NCBI GenBank assembly: GCA_944548615.1
Contig: OX155960.1
Span: 13,575,887-13,639,886, forward strand
Reading direction: 5' to 3'
DNA length: 64,000 nucleotides
Origin: Micropterix aruncella
Taxonomy: Eukaryota > Arthropoda > Insecta > Lepidoptera > Micropterigidae
Numbering within the stretch: the stretch's first letter is position 1; the number at the start of each line of letters is the position of its first letter. Made by a program: the position numbers and the translations under genes. Shown here one piece after another: positions 44,063 through 55,741 of the stretch. Below the pieces are notes generated by a model. It did no database searches, was not told the origin of the DNA, and saw only the letters and a program-made list of their open reading frames with translations.

Positions 44063-44645
44063 CGCGTCCCAGGCCTCACGGCCAGGGATCGGTTTTCCCT
44101 AAGGGATTGCTTCCCGACGGTTTGCGCACCGTGCGGTGAGAGCCAACCGGTGTGTGCACTCCGACTAATTACTGTAGGCTTCGGGTGACTGTGGAAATAA
44201 ACTGTTTCCTATGCGGGGTGGCAGTTTCCCTGTCGTCTTCCACTCTTAAAATGACCAGTCGGCTACCTGATCCCGATTTCAGAGTCGAGCAGAAGATGCC
44301 ATGGTCCGCGATATATTTAAACTGAATCATCGCTTAACATACGGCAGGTAGAGGTCCGCGCAAGTGACATCGAACCCGTGACCAGTCGGGATGTCGGAGG
44401 TACCCTGATGGTTAATTCCAGACGGAGGTTTCCTGCCAAAACTGGTATACAGAAGAGACTACCCGCTGGATCATCTTCCCGGTGCCTTGCTGTAAGACCT
44501 TGGCCTGTAACTGGCATGTTGGCTTTGCTGGACGGTAGGTTTGTATCGTCCCTAAGTCCTCTACGCTCACCTCACGGGAGACAGAACGAACATTACCGTT
44601 AAAACTTCCTCGGGTGACGTATTCGCCCGTTGTAGTCAACACCTC
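44063..44645 (-). repeat. Family A repeat
   Basis: Runs from the GGCCTCACGGCCAGGGATCG block to GGGTGACGTATTCGCCCG. The element-strand frame at 44412-44648 (GSFNGNVRSVSREVSVEDLG) is in the common phase. The distal end is truncated near the palindrome. Confidence 0.76.
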
Positions 44646-44649
44646 CAAA

Positions 44650-45000
44650 ATGGTGTGTCAGTAAACTAGTTGCCTATCCGCAATCTTGCATTTTTACGTG
44701 GGTGAATCAACAGTTGCTCTCCGAGAGCCGACGTCACGTCAGTTGGCGCCAAAGAGTCGCGCCCCACCCCGTCCTAACCCCCTTATATATTCACCCTTAC
44801 CCTATCCCCTCCCCTATTCACCCTCCTTCGCCTCCTAACACGGAGGCGGTAATTACATATCTGTATACAAGTTGTTATCTCGCTCACTGTCGAGGTTTTC
44901 CTAGGAATTCATTCTTCAAGGGTTACTTTGTAACACTGTCGAGATTTCAATAAGAAATTCCGTCGTGTTCGATATTTTGAATTCGTGACTACGCGCAAGC
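44650..45000. other. No gene; C-rich stretch
   Basis: A pyrimidine-rich patch at 44760-44840. Nothing recognised. Confidence 0.5.
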
Positions 45001-45415
45001 GAGTCGGCAACAAAACATTTATTTATTTCTTTAAGAATTAATTTCTATACTATATACTATTTTACATACAGATTTTCTTAACAAAAAAAAATAGGGACCG
45101 AATGGCAATACCTCAACCTTATGCTTATTTGATTCTGAATTGACATGTGGTCTGCACGGAAAATCCCTTTAAGACCCGCTGGTGTGGATTGCAGAGTTCG
45201 AAAGATGTATACGTCTTGTTCCGTTGGTCTCACGGTTTATTGGTCGTTTTGATTCAATATATTTACGTTCGGCTGTGTCGTTTACTGGATTGCCACGCTA
45301 TAAAGTACATAACATAAGCGTCATGTAGCAGATTCTCTCACATAACTGCGACTAGCCCATTCTAGAGTAGACAGTGAAACACAGACACAATACATGAAAA
45401 GCGTATAAAAATGGG
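45001..45415 (-). mobile_element. LINE-like 3' end, related to the tandem unit
   Basis: AGGGACCGAATGGCAATACC and CCTTATGCTTATTTG, then ACTAGCCCATTCTAGAGTAG inverted, match 15560-15720 of the tandem unit (also 18205-18370 and 19885-20050). The terminal ATTTATTT at 45019 is the inverted (AAAT)n tail. No coding sequence remains. Confidence 0.6.
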
Positions 45416-45469
45416 AGCCATACACATTTCATATATGTTATATTATTTTATTATTTTTATTTTTATTTA

Positions 45470-46250
45470 ATTATTATTTGTTTATTCACTCATTAGAATC
45501 AACATTACATAAAAACCAAGGGATTGAAATGCAAAATTAATAACTGTAGCAACTAGTAACTATATAAATAGAATGTCGCGCAAAATACTAGCGTCAATAA
45601 AATACAATAAATATGTAAAATAAATCATTAATTGCATGCCAGTTGAGGGCTGGCGCCAAAAATATTGAAATCTGGTGCCATCGAGTTAATGCCATTTAAG
45701 CGACGCAAAGCACGTACCAACAAGCTCCACCTCGTAATCTCAGGGCGCAAAAACGGTTGCGCGAAAAGATCCACCTTAACTAGGATTATCAGTTTTACCT
45801 TGAAGCAGATTAAAACTATAGGTCATGATACGACAGATGATATCATAGATAGGACAGCATATCTCTTCTGAGACAGAGAGAATTATAGTCAACCATGCCT
45901 AACCATGATAAATGCAGTCGGATCAACAAAAATAATAATATCCGTACTGCTTGAAGTACAAAAGTTTAAAAACACTTCTGTAGCTTTTCCAGTATGAGGA
46001 TATAGGTACATAGCTTCAAACGAATTCCAAATAGCCGTATTCGTTTCCATGCGACTTCTAATAATTATTATTGAGTTTTACAACGTGCGCGTAGCCCGAA
46101 TATTATTAGAGTATTTGGATCGCCGTATCACAAACCCTAGAAGCTTGAAAGAAGTTATAGATAGTTGCCTTATGTTCCTTGAAGTTTAACTGGGAGTCGA
46201 AATAAACTCCCAAGTCCTTGGCCAGTCACTCTATGATGAGATACTCAGGG
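45470..46250 (-). mobile_element. LINE 3' part, same family as 62420-62840
   Basis: Minus-strand translation near 46235 gives LAKDLGVYFDSQLNFKEH, the conserved VKDLGV.FD..L.F..H block just past the RT core. Near 45780 it gives KVDLFAQPFLRPEITRWSLL and RALRRLNGINSMAPDFNIFG, parallel to LTRWNLLAHALRRLNEIRSM at 62560. The 3' untranslated region runs to an A/T tail at about 45475. The frame is broken in the middle (45860-46100). Confidence 0.72.
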
Positions 46251-46504
46251 AAATACATCCAAATACAAATAATCATATATCAGACGAGCCGGCGATATAT
46301 AGCACTAGTTTGCGTGTAATCAAGAATTAAGGAATCACACAAGCAAGCAGGATATAAATCGATTATATAAGTGGAGTACTAATCATGTAAGTAACTAATT
46401 ATTCGTTAGGTAACCATTCATCAGTTTGCGATTTTATCTATATATCGCAATAATTATAGGTTGCGTATTGTCTGTGTAAACGATTTTTTAAATAAAAATG
46501 GAAA

Positions 46505-46915
46505 CTGATTCATCATCATCATCTTCATCCGGTAGACGTCCACTGTTAAACATATAATAGGCCTCCCCCATAGAATGACATGACGAACGGTCTTGAGCCG
46601 CCTCTATCCACCTACATCCTGCGACTGTGTTATCGGTCCATCTTGTGGGGAGACGTCCTACACATCGTCTACCGGTTCGTGGTTGTTGTTCGAGAACCTT
46701 TTTCCCCAACGGTTGTCGGTTCTGCGAGCTATATGGCCTGCCCATTGCCATTTTAAGTTGCTGATTTTACGAACTATGCCAGTGAGCCTGGTTCCTCTGC
46801 GAATGTCCACTTTTTGGATCCTTGCACGCAGTGAAACTCCAAGCATAGCTCTCTCCATAACCGTTGCGCAACGTTGAGCTTGTATATGATGCCTATAGTT
46901 AGCGACCACGACCAC
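46505..46915 (-). mobile_element. RTE-clade LINE 3' end with (GAT)n tail
   Basis: Two minus frames joined by a frameshift near 46660 give QRCATVMERAMLGVSLRARI, RRGTRLTGIVRKISNLKWQW, AGHIARRTDNRWGKRFSNNN, then EQQPRTGRRCVGRLPTRWTD. This is the unmistakable C-terminus of RTE-type LINEs (LKW.WAGHIAR..D.RW...). The DDD-rich end and ATC/GAT repeats at 46509-46530 form the 3' tail, as is common in this clade. The element is cut off just upstream at 46915. Confidence 0.88.
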
Positions 46916-48879
46916 GACTCACGCCGTATATCATCAGATTACTGGCAACACACGCTGGTTATAGTTTTTCGTCTCGAGGGTCTGCGGTATTCATGGCAAG
47001 AAGAAATGGCGTATTTTCCCGAACGCAGCCCAGCCAAGCTGTTTTCATTGGCAGACCTCTTTGTCGAAGTTGAGTCTGTATCATCTGACCCAAATAAAAT
47101 ACGAAACCTGATTGAGCCCCAAAAATTGTCCCTATAATACGTTCCCGGACAGTACGACCATTACTGTAAATGTTTGTTCTCGCGGTATGACACTACGGGA
47201 TAAGCCGTAGATAGTAAAAAAAATGACAAAAACTGACTGGCAGAAAAACTAAACAGACTGAATGGCTCACGGATGTGTGGACGGATTACGAATTTATCCG
47301 CGGATACATCTGCTCATTCATCTGCGGATGCATCTGTCGATGTGTAAAGGAGGTATTAAACTAGTGTGGCTTCACGCACCGTCGGCCGATGTTGTCTGTG
47401 CCGCTATTGCGCGTCCACGCTACGAGTACATGCGATTTATGTCGAGTAAGTATTTCCTAGCATGTTTTATCGATTACATAGTGATGTATCAATGGTCGAG
47501 TGAGATTATATCGTTATTCACCGTTGTTTAGACGTTTTTTTAAGACAAGCTACCCCAATGAAGATCAAACTGGTAAAGCTGTATAACAGTTCTAGAAGCT
47601 GTTCTAGAATACATCTCAACGCCAGAATCTACGGCAGTATCAAGGAATATTGCAGCGTTAAGTAATATTTTCAAATAGGTCCATACAAATACGATTTTCT
47701 CTGCCACCATCCAGTTTTCTCTTACTTTTTGTATGAAAGGTTTCAGCAGATTTTGAGGTGTCTATGATCAGTAGATAGCGCTAAAGGTGAAAAGAAACCT
47801 TGTTTATAGCGTATTACGGTTTAGACCGCACTATCGCAGTATAAGTATAGATTTTTTTAATGTGTTGTGACATAACCTAAAATTTTATGGGATTTTTTAG
47901 TGTCGCATAACATAGTGTAAAATAACTGAGTACTGTTCGGGAACGTGTTAAGGCAAAAGAAAAAAAGGCTGTCAAAGTTGAATTCGAATTATTTATATAG
48001 TTAGCCCATGAGCAGTCGGTGCTCGAGTATCTAGTAAAACAGGGTCGCTTGTTGCGCCAGTACTCTGGCTGAGTAATCACTGCTACTGAGTGGTCTCCGG
48101 GGAGGAAACATCAACAGTCATTTATGCCTTGTTAGCCCTCTTGTGCTGTCAGTTTCCGCATGTAGTTTTCCGCATAAAACTACAAGAAAATGCATTTCAT
48201 ATTATACGCCGTTCTACATTGTATATAAAGGCATTGATTATATAGCGCATCAGAATGGCTCAATGGCTTACTACGATTTGGAAACCAGGACTTTACTACG
48301 AAACTCAAAGTTTTGATGGCAGTCATAGTTCTAAAAATTGATTTTAAGAACTATGAGTTCAGATATTTTTTCACTTTTTTGTTAAGAAATCTTTCTGAAT
48401 GTCATCGCTGAAATGGTTAAGGTTCTTCATATCTTCGAGCAGCTTGTGTATCACGTGTATCTCATTCTGCATATTTTTAACCTCCCGTAAAATAGTGACA
48501 GAGTGGAGTGCCCATTGATACTTCGCTTTCTAATGTATCTGTTGGTGCGAGTTGGTGGTGTAGTTCGAGTTAGTGAACAAGATCTGCTGTAAGAATAAGA
48601 TAGACTGTCAGCACTCCCTTGATTCGTATGCCTAGGATCTGTAGATTGTAATAATTATATGTACCTTTTTTACTTTACCGCCTAACCTAACCTACCAACA
48701 AAACGATATTTACAATGGCTAGCTGATTTCGAAACGTGAGCACGCTGATACGTGAAACATCAACATTTAGTTAACTTTGCCGGCAGAGGGAAATTATGTG
48801 AACGCGCAAATTTTTTTTCGAGGTGAAGACGAATATATTTATTTTGACCTCCCCCCACCCCCCACTCCAAGATAATTAA
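46916..48879. other. No gene recognised in ~2 kb
   Basis: Two plus frames (46874-47137 and 47262-47531) look moderately protein-like, but show no motif and no start context. 47260-47345 has an imperfect internal repeat (GCGGATACATCTGCTCATTC, then TGCGGATGCATCTG). The rest is AT-rich without shared repeats. Confidence 0.4.
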
Positions 48880-49060
48880 GATAACTTCCAAACTGAAGTC
48901 GGTCTGGGTGTGTGTGTGTGTGTGTCAGTGTGTGTGCTGTGTGTATTCCTCCACGATAGCTCCCAAACGCTTGAGCTGAAATTTGGAATGCGGGCAACAT
49001 TTGGTCATGGTATGAGTTTCGCTGTAGCTAGAGCAGACATTCACTCTCACGCGCACGTAC
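48880..49060 (-). repeat. Family B repeat, partial
   Basis: A (GT)n run at 48906-48946 and then TATTCCTCCACGATAGCTCC, CAAACGCTTGAGCTGAAATT and TTTGGTCATGG, as in the copy at 41600-41680. A CA-rich stretch follows. Confidence 0.7.
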
Positions 49061-49119
49061 ACGCACACACGTACACGTCTCACATACACGCGGTAATTTC
49101 CTTGTAGGCGTGCCCCGAA

Positions 49120-50325
49120 CAAGACTGGCAAAAGTACAGAAGAGCTACTTATCATTAAATTAGCATTAAATTCTACAATTTACTCCCTACCACTATCAAA
49201 CAACTGGAGGACAAACAATTTAAAAAAACATTAAGAAGATGCTGATAGCCCACCCTTTCTATAATCTGACCGAATTCGAGGGCCATGACTTTGCAAAAAT
49301 TGTACCAAGTTGAATGATAATTATATATGTACTTTTAGTATTTAAATGTAAGATTTAGCTTTAGTTCGAATATTTAACCATGTACTTACTACTTTGGATG
49401 TTACTATTACAGATTTCAATTGTTAGGCTTCCGCTTTGATTATTCAACTTTTTAATTGACCATTTTAATTATTGTGGGTTTAGTAGGTAGCCTAGAATTA
49501 TTAACTATTTTGTTAAATGAGCCTTTAATTTGTTTTGTAATAAGATTCTACGACGAACAACTTTTAGTTGGTTCCAAAGTGTCTTAGATACTATATATTT
49601 TATTTTATAACATACTAGCTGACCCGTGCCCACTTCGATGGGCGGTAAAACTTTTTACCTGTGATGAAATTATGAGTGTGGTTCGGTTAGTATGTCCTAT
49701 GATTTATTTTCTGACTGCCAAAAGAAGAGTTATAATTTTACTGTATATGTATGTATGTATTTGCATGCCAATTTGACTATAGTACCGTTATTTGTGAGTG
49801 TCTTCTTGTGAGTGTCTTATTTGTGAGCGTATTATCTCTCTAATCATTTATGCAGTGAAAGGGAAAGTATATGCAGTAAAAGGGAAAAGTCTTTTGTTTT
49901 AAACACTTGAGACGATAAATTTACTTATTTTGATAATAATTTATAATTGTTCATAATATGACCAATAAACATGACCTAACGATTTAAATTATTTTTTTAA
50001 TATAAAATACAACTTTTTCTGACTTAAATATAAAAGTTAGACATATCCTATCGCTGACTTTTTTGTGGGCATTATCGAGATCTACAACTAATATATAGCC
50101 TATGATACTCACAAAAAGCGTGGCTTTCTATTGGTAAAAGAATTTTCGAAATCGGTTCAGTAAATCCAGAGATTACTTCCTACAACGTCACAAACTTTAC
50201 CTCTTTATAATATTAGTATAGATGTATGTTAAGTAAAGATTAAAGTAGTAATGAGACTTACTACTTTAAACACAAATATTTTGACACGTCCAAGAGCGGT
50301 TTTTATGCGCCAATTGGACACGACG
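49120..50325 (+). mobile_element. LINE 3' end (family E), split by a Helitron
   Basis: The frame near 49165 reads LPTTIKQLEDKQFKKTLRR, a break, then IAHPFYNLTEFEGHDFAKIV and a stop at 49312. This is a CR1/Jockey-superfamily ORF2 end. The 3' untranslated region runs to 49614, is interrupted by the Helitron at 49615-50222, and resumes at 50223 to about 50325 (GACACGTCCAAGAGCGG). The inverted relative at 52697-52990 has the two halves joined, which proves the interruption. Confidence 0.8.
49615..50222 (-). mobile_element. Non-autonomous Helitron, 608 bp
   Basis: On the minus strand it starts TCTATACTAATATTATAAAG and ends GGGTCAGCTAG, between A and T. Close to the 3' end GCCCATCGAAGTGGGC makes the expected hairpin. 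The interior phrases (CGAAATCGGTTCAGTAAATC on the plus strand reversed) are those of the widespread moth/butterfly Helitrons. No Rep/helicase frame. Confidence 0.87.
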
Positions 50326-50475
50326 TTGGAAAGATGGTCGTAGAAATAGATCCACCAGAGGAAGTGCTAGTCATAATTCAATATCGAAATATTGGATTTA
50401 GAGCCTTGAAATTCGGTACACAGGTGCCTTGATGGGTCGTTAATCACACCTTGATGGGGCGTGAAATCACGTTAT
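50326..50475 (-). repeat. Family B repeat, partial
   Basis: GTAGAAATAGATCCACCAGAG and GGTACACAGGTGCCTTGATGG in the orientation opposite to the copy at 51050-51330. The two face each other across ~580 bp. Confidence 0.65.
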
Positions 50476-50744
50476 AATATTATGAAGCGAGCAGTGTGAT
50501 TCATAGAAAGAGGTTATTGCAATCGAGTGGCCAACGGACCGTTTTTAAGGGAAGGTGGCCTCAGCGGATCGATTTAAAATTTGAAACGTAGACTATTGAG
50601 CGGTCAAGTAAGCGGTCTGATTCATAGACAGTGATTGATCATAGCAGTCGGGTGACCAACGAACCATCTTTAAGCGATGCTGATCTTAAGCAATTCACTT
50701 GATCTTAGGCAATTGATTTAAAACGTAGACTCCTGTAGGTTTGT

Positions 50745-50830
50745 GTGTGTGTGGGTGGGGGGGGGGGGGTAGGGATTTAGTGCGCGGATGGGGGATTGTC
50801 TGCTTGCCAGAAAAGTCTCGCGGTGATACA
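50745..50830 (-). repeat. Family G motif with G-run
   Basis: A (GT)n/(G)n run (50738-50770) leads to AGTGCGCGGATGGGGGATTG and TCTGCTTGCCAGAAAAGTCTC, the inverted family G end. Confidence 0.55.
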
Positions 50831-51049
50831 AGTGTTTTTTTTAGTATATACATACGACATACATATTCCATGTATAATTTCTGATACTAATTAATAATTT
50901 TTATACGTATGTACTACACCCGGAGCAATAAATCCGGGTCACCAACACAAACCTTAATATCTCGGTAACTAAGAATGCTAGCTTATTGAAATAAAAAGTA
51001 TTTTATAGACTATTTAATGCTACTCACAAAAATGGTTGCTGTAAAGTAA

Positions 51050-51345
51050 GGTCAATAAGAAGGCTAACCTGTGTACCAAATTCCAAGTCTATAAGTCCAA
51101 TATTTCGGGATTGAAATATGACTACTGCGCTTCCTGGTGGACCGATTTCAACCACATCTTTTTAACTCTTTTTAACCATAGCCAAATGATTCATGCATGC
51201 CAAATTTTAGTTCAGTCGGATTAAGCATTTAGACACTGTCGTAAAGGAGTACACATTGGCATACAGAGAAATTTCTATCTAGAGATAATTTTAATCGTCT
51301 CAGGGGGCTCAAAATGGATATTTCCGTCGACATCTCAATGAAAAA
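51050..51345 (+). repeat. Family B repeat
   Basis: ACCTGTGTACCAAATTCCAAG, TTCCTGGTGGACCGATTTCA and CTCAGGGGGCTCAAAATGGA. It is the longest plus-orientation copy without an insertion and defines one end of the family (AAATGGATATTTCCGTC). Confidence 0.75.
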
Positions 51346-52440
51346 AAAATTCGCGTTTACTATACTTTCCCTCTCGTTGATTAGTAGTCGGAAAAGTAAA
51401 AGTTTTATTTAAGTATGTGATGTACGCGACCCTAATCTATTTTTTTATTTTATTTTCCAGTGACAGGTACTAAAATGATATATTATGTAATTTTATAGGA
51501 TGTAGTTGTAAAATTAGAAATAACAACTTTATTTAAATGTTTTGTATTAAAATCAGACAATTCAGCATTAAAACAGTTAATAAATTTACAGCAAAATAAT
51601 TAGTGACTACCCTGGTGTTGTATTTTTGAGCAAAGATCATGTATAAGTGGAGTTATGTTTATAGAAAGTGCACACCGCATGTCATGCTGATTGCTGAGGA
51701 TCCAACCTATCCCTGTACATTTTCTTCATAACAGAAAGGCATTAAAATCCTGCTTCACATAAATAAGTAGTTGGGAATGGTAGCAGGGCTTTTTCAGCTT
51801 CATTGCTCAGAACAGAACTAACATGTCGCGATTGTGAACGGACAATAGATCTGCCATCTACTAGGTTTACTGCCATTAGGTTACTGCCTAACACAGCCTT
51901 TAGTCCTTGTTCTGTGACTAGTAATAATTGTCACTATACTAGTTTAGTGACATCGATCGACCTATCAATCCAAAATAAAAATAATCGCAATTAAAAACTT
52001 TAAAGTCGTTTCGGGATTTTCGCGACCCAACCCAATACCTCTCGCGTCCCGAATTTGGGTCGCGACCGGAGGTTAAGAATCGCTGCTTTAAACGATAATC
52101 TGTTCAAATACTGGTGATACGTACGGCCTGCATTTGGCTATACAGGTCCTCGTGTTACTCTCTTTACCCTTAAAACCTTTTTGATTTAGACGGTATATGA
52201 GTATACTCACTTGCAATGGCATATAATCCATGAAAACATCCCTGTGTACCTTGTGACGTCATCGAAGTAGTGAAACGCATTTTTTAATTAAATGGAAGAA
52301 CTGGGTCGCCATCCATTAGGACCTTTATAAACAAAAGCCAATTAAAAAATCCTTCGAATTCAATTTAAGGGACGCTTCCAATACGGCGAGCCAACATTGC
52401 GAGTGAGTTCCTATTAGACCGTGAGTCGAAAGTGGTCTCA
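51346..52440. other. No gene seen
   Basis: AT-rich DNA, with no shared repeats recognised. A sentence-like CCTGGCGCGACC-type repeat is not evident. 52010-52080 (CGGGATTTTCGCGACC) has a short local repeat only. Confidence 0.45.
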
Positions 52441-52487
52441 GTTTCATTTCAGTTTCAGTTTTATTTTCCTGGCCTTATGCAGGGGTT

Positions 52488-52530
52488 GCTTGTCTACTTA
52501 CCGGGAAAGTCTTGGTGTGACACAACCAAT
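52488..52530 (-). repeat. Family G motif
   Basis: TGTCTACTTACCGGGAAAGTC followed by TTGGTGTGACACAACC is the inverted end motif; no G-rich tract adjoins it here. Confidence 0.55.
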
Positions 52531-52696
52531 TTTTTTTAATTTAGTACAAAACGTTTTCGTTTAAACAATTTAATACAAAAGACCTGGCTGTATTTGCTTC
52601 GTGTTAATTTTCTTTTTGACGAACAATTTTAAATATTAGATATGTATCCCCCGCAAATAGAACTATGTCTGATATTTTTTGTGCCGTGTAAGGCAA

Positions 52697-52990
52697 GTCA
52701 TTACATTACATTACATTTACGCCATGTCCAACTAACGGATAAAAACCGCTCTTGGACGTGTCAAAATATTTGTGTTTGTTAGTAAGTCTCATTACTACTC
52801 TAATCTTTATTTACCATGCATAAGTTGTCAAGAATTTAGCTATTAGATTGTAAAAAAATAGTATTTAAGAAACTTTAGTGCCTATTCAAAGTTATTCATC
52901 GTAAAATCTAATTACAAAACAAATTAAAGGCTTAGTAATTAAAATAGTTAATAATTCTAATAGCCCAGTTAAGTAGGAACAAATTTCGAC
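52697..52990 (-). mobile_element. LINE 3' untranslated end (family E), uninterrupted
   Basis: The inverse of 49486-49612 joined to 50225-50325, ending in TGTAA repeats (plus-strand TTACATTACATTACAT at 52700). No coding sequence is left. It is the empty-site reference for the Helitron at 49615. Confidence 0.75.
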
Positions 52991-54860
52991 GTTTGACGAA
53001 AATAAATGGTAATAGCTTGAAACTTGGCATAGATGTTCTTTGATGCGTACTGTTAAGCATACTAAAAGTCCTCTACTCAACCTTTTGCGCTCAAGCCGCC
53101 ATCTTGGAAAAATGGCGCTCCGATTCAGTTTTTCGCTTATATTCCGCTAACTTTAGCGATATCGGAATTATGCTTAACGTAAACAATAAAGCTTATAAAA
53201 TTCTCTACAGAAATATTATATACATTTTTTCATATCATCTATATTAATATGAAAACCGGTTAGTCAAATGACAATTGACAATCAAGCTGGGGAATTAGTG
53301 CAACATTTTGTATGGGAACCCCGCCTTTTGTTATTAAAGGCTCATATTTGGCATATTTATTTCTTATGTGGTCCTGAGTGGATTTAAACCAGGAGCTATC
53401 TGTTGACACTTCGTGGGTGTCGGTGGGAGGGGGAGAAAATTTTGTTTCCGCCACGCTTTACTTTGAGCCCTATATCTGCCAAACTATAAATATTAGGGCA
53501 AGTGACATATCATTTTCGGATAACTCAATGATAAAGAATTCATTTTCTGAGAAAAAAAATACTTATCCATAAGAAAAAGAATTAAAATGATAATAACTAA
53601 ACATTACTTTTTTTTACATATACGAGGTTTACTTTTTAATCATAAGAGATATCAATATACAAAGAAATATATTCTGAAAGCCACACTTACCTGGAGTACA
53701 GCAATACCATTTTTATTGGACTGTAGTGGTAAAAAGTTAGTGAAAAAAAATATAGTTCATCGCATGGTAGAGCGACGTATTTACGTTGCGTTTCCAGTCA
53801 AATAGAATGAAAGATCGACGTTTGATGGTAATAACTGATAATGTTTTGAAACTTGGCCCAAATGTTCATTGATGCGTACTGTTAAACATATTAAAACTCG
53901 ACGTATTTATGGTAAAGCGACATACTAAAAATGGTAGAGCGTCGTATTTATATACGTTACCAATCAAATAGGATCAACGTTCGACGTCCGACGGAAATAA
54001 CTGATAATATTTAGAAACTTGGCAAAGATGTTTATTAATGCATAATCCAGTTAGGGAGTTAATGAGCCGTTGCTGAGTTGGCCACGAAGACCTATTCTGT
54101 TAAGGGTTGGTCACACTCACGGGTCTATCTAACCTACCCGACGGCCTCCACGCATGAAGTGCGAGCCTGGGTAGGACTCTGGCCTTATGGTTAGTTTCCC
54201 CTGGGAATCAACCTTCTGGCGCTCCTGGACGGTCTGCGCACCGTGCAACGTAAGCCAATCGATTGCGCACTCTGACTAACAGTCGGAGGAGTCTGGAAGC
54301 AGTACTGTTTCCTATAGAGCGGGGGTGGTTGCGGACCTTACGGCGACTGCTCTTGAAACGACCATCGGCTACCCGATCCTGGGTGAACAGCCGGGCAAAG
54401 GATGCTGTGGTCCGCAATAGATTCGGTGTACACCGTTTCACGTAAGGGAGAGGACCGCGCAAGCCACCTCGAACTCGTAACCAATCGAGAGACTGGAGTA
54501 ATCTGGTCGGAATTGGAAGTAAGGGCGTTAGTGTAAGCCCGCTGGGTAACACTCCTGGCTATCTCGCGGTTAAGGCTTTGACCTCTTACAGGTTTGTGGC
54601 GGAGCTAGACGGTGGACTGTTTTTGTCCTAAGTCTTCTGCGCTCACTCCAGGGAGATAGAACGACTAATCGTTAAAACTTCCTGAGGTGACGGGCTCGTC
54701 CACTGTAGTCGACAACTCTAGTAGATGTTTATTAAGGCATACTGTTAAACATACTTTAAGTCCCCTACTATATCTGTTGCTCTCAAGCCGCCATCTTGGA
54801 AAAACCTCTCTAACATAGCGATATCGAAATTATTCATGATATAAAAAATAAAGCTTATTA
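52991..54860 (+). repeat. Family C repeat, three copies, one carrying a family A insertion
   Basis: The phrase GAAACTTGGC...GATGTTC..TGATGCGTACTGTTAA...CATACTAAAA(G)TCC occurs at about 52990-53140, 53816-53905 and 53965-54042 joined to 54723-54850. Two of them continue with CTCAAGCCGCCATCTTGGAA. Between the copies the DNA (53260-53800) has only short frames with no motif. Confidence 0.65.
54043..54722 (-). mobile_element. Family A repeat, complete, with ~17-bp target duplication
   Basis: Inserted in family C. AGATGTTTATTAATGCA (54026-54042) and AGATGTTTATTAAGGCA (54723-54739) flank it. The element strand starts ACTAGAGTTGTCGACTAC and ends CATTAACTCCCTAACTGG. The 114-codon frame at 54208-54552 contains LDWLRVRGGLRGPLPY and NLLRTTASFARLF. 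Confidence 0.85.
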
Positions 54861-55179
54861 TTATAATATCCAAATCGAATTATTATATCCAAGGTTAAAA
54901 CTTTTAAAATGATTTTTATCATGCTTTTTTTTTCTCTCTCATAAAAGTCTGAGTCTATTACTTCGATGAAATATAAAAAGTAATTTTGAAATTTAAACTT
55001 AATATAGACCTCAGATTTTTCTGTGACAAAATCGATGCTTTTGTCACTATCGGCTTATCTTTTCACTGCAGGTTTGAATATTGTTTAACACGCTTTTATT
55101 AGGTCGACCTGTATGTAACTAACTATGTAATGGAATCTAAGGTAACTAATTTAACCATCTTCCAAGGATCGTAGCGTCA
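54861..55179. other. No gene seen
   Basis: AT-rich flank of family C, with nothing recognised. Confidence 0.5.
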
Positions 55180-55460
55180 TGAAAATTGGCAGCTGTATGT
55201 AGTTCTGATGACAATACAATAATATGGTACTGTCGAACTGATCTGATGATGGAGTCGGAAGATATGAACTGGAACTTCATGATGGAACATCGTATCATAG
55301 CTGTGTTTGGACTTGTTAGAAAAGTCTTGGAATGAACTTTGACCACGATTAGGTTTTAAGGTCTGATGATGAAGCCGGAAGATAGGCACTGGCATTCTAT
55401 GATGAAATATCGTATCATAGCCGTGTGTATGTGAATATCGTATCATAGCCCAAAAGCGGG
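55180..55460 (-). repeat. Tandem repeat, 120-bp period, ~2 units
   Basis: TCTGATGATGGAGTCGGAAG starts at 55242 and, as TCTGATGATGAAGCCGGAAG, at 55362. ATCGTATCATAGC recurs a third time at 55436. Reverse complementing the 30.1-kb array gives TCTGAAGATGGAGCCGG and CACTGGAAC in the same spacing, so the two arrays are one family. Confidence 0.75.
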
Positions 55461-55741
55461 TTTTTAGTGTTTTTTTTTAAACTATTAATTTATTCTTCAT
55501 GCTTTTCGACACAATATGTGCACAGCCCGCAGTATAATATAATGACAAACATTCTAGTTGAATATCAGCTTGTAGCTACATAGGGCCTCCGGACTATTCA
55601 CTCGTATTTCCCACCATTTAAATGCGAAAAGCTTTCGATGCGATCGCGGCAAAAAAAGGATACCACTCAACTGCAAACTCGAGGTTACTCGACGTCTTCG
55701 TAACCATCAGTATATTGTTTGGAGTAAATGTTTCGCAGAGC

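Noticed and set aside
47262..47531. 89-codon plus frame as a host gene
   Set aside because: No motif, no conserved neighbour, and internal imperfect repeats explain part of the openness.
48910..49155. Frames on both strands rich in Val/Cys/His
   Set aside because: They translate the GT/CA microsatellite next to family B.
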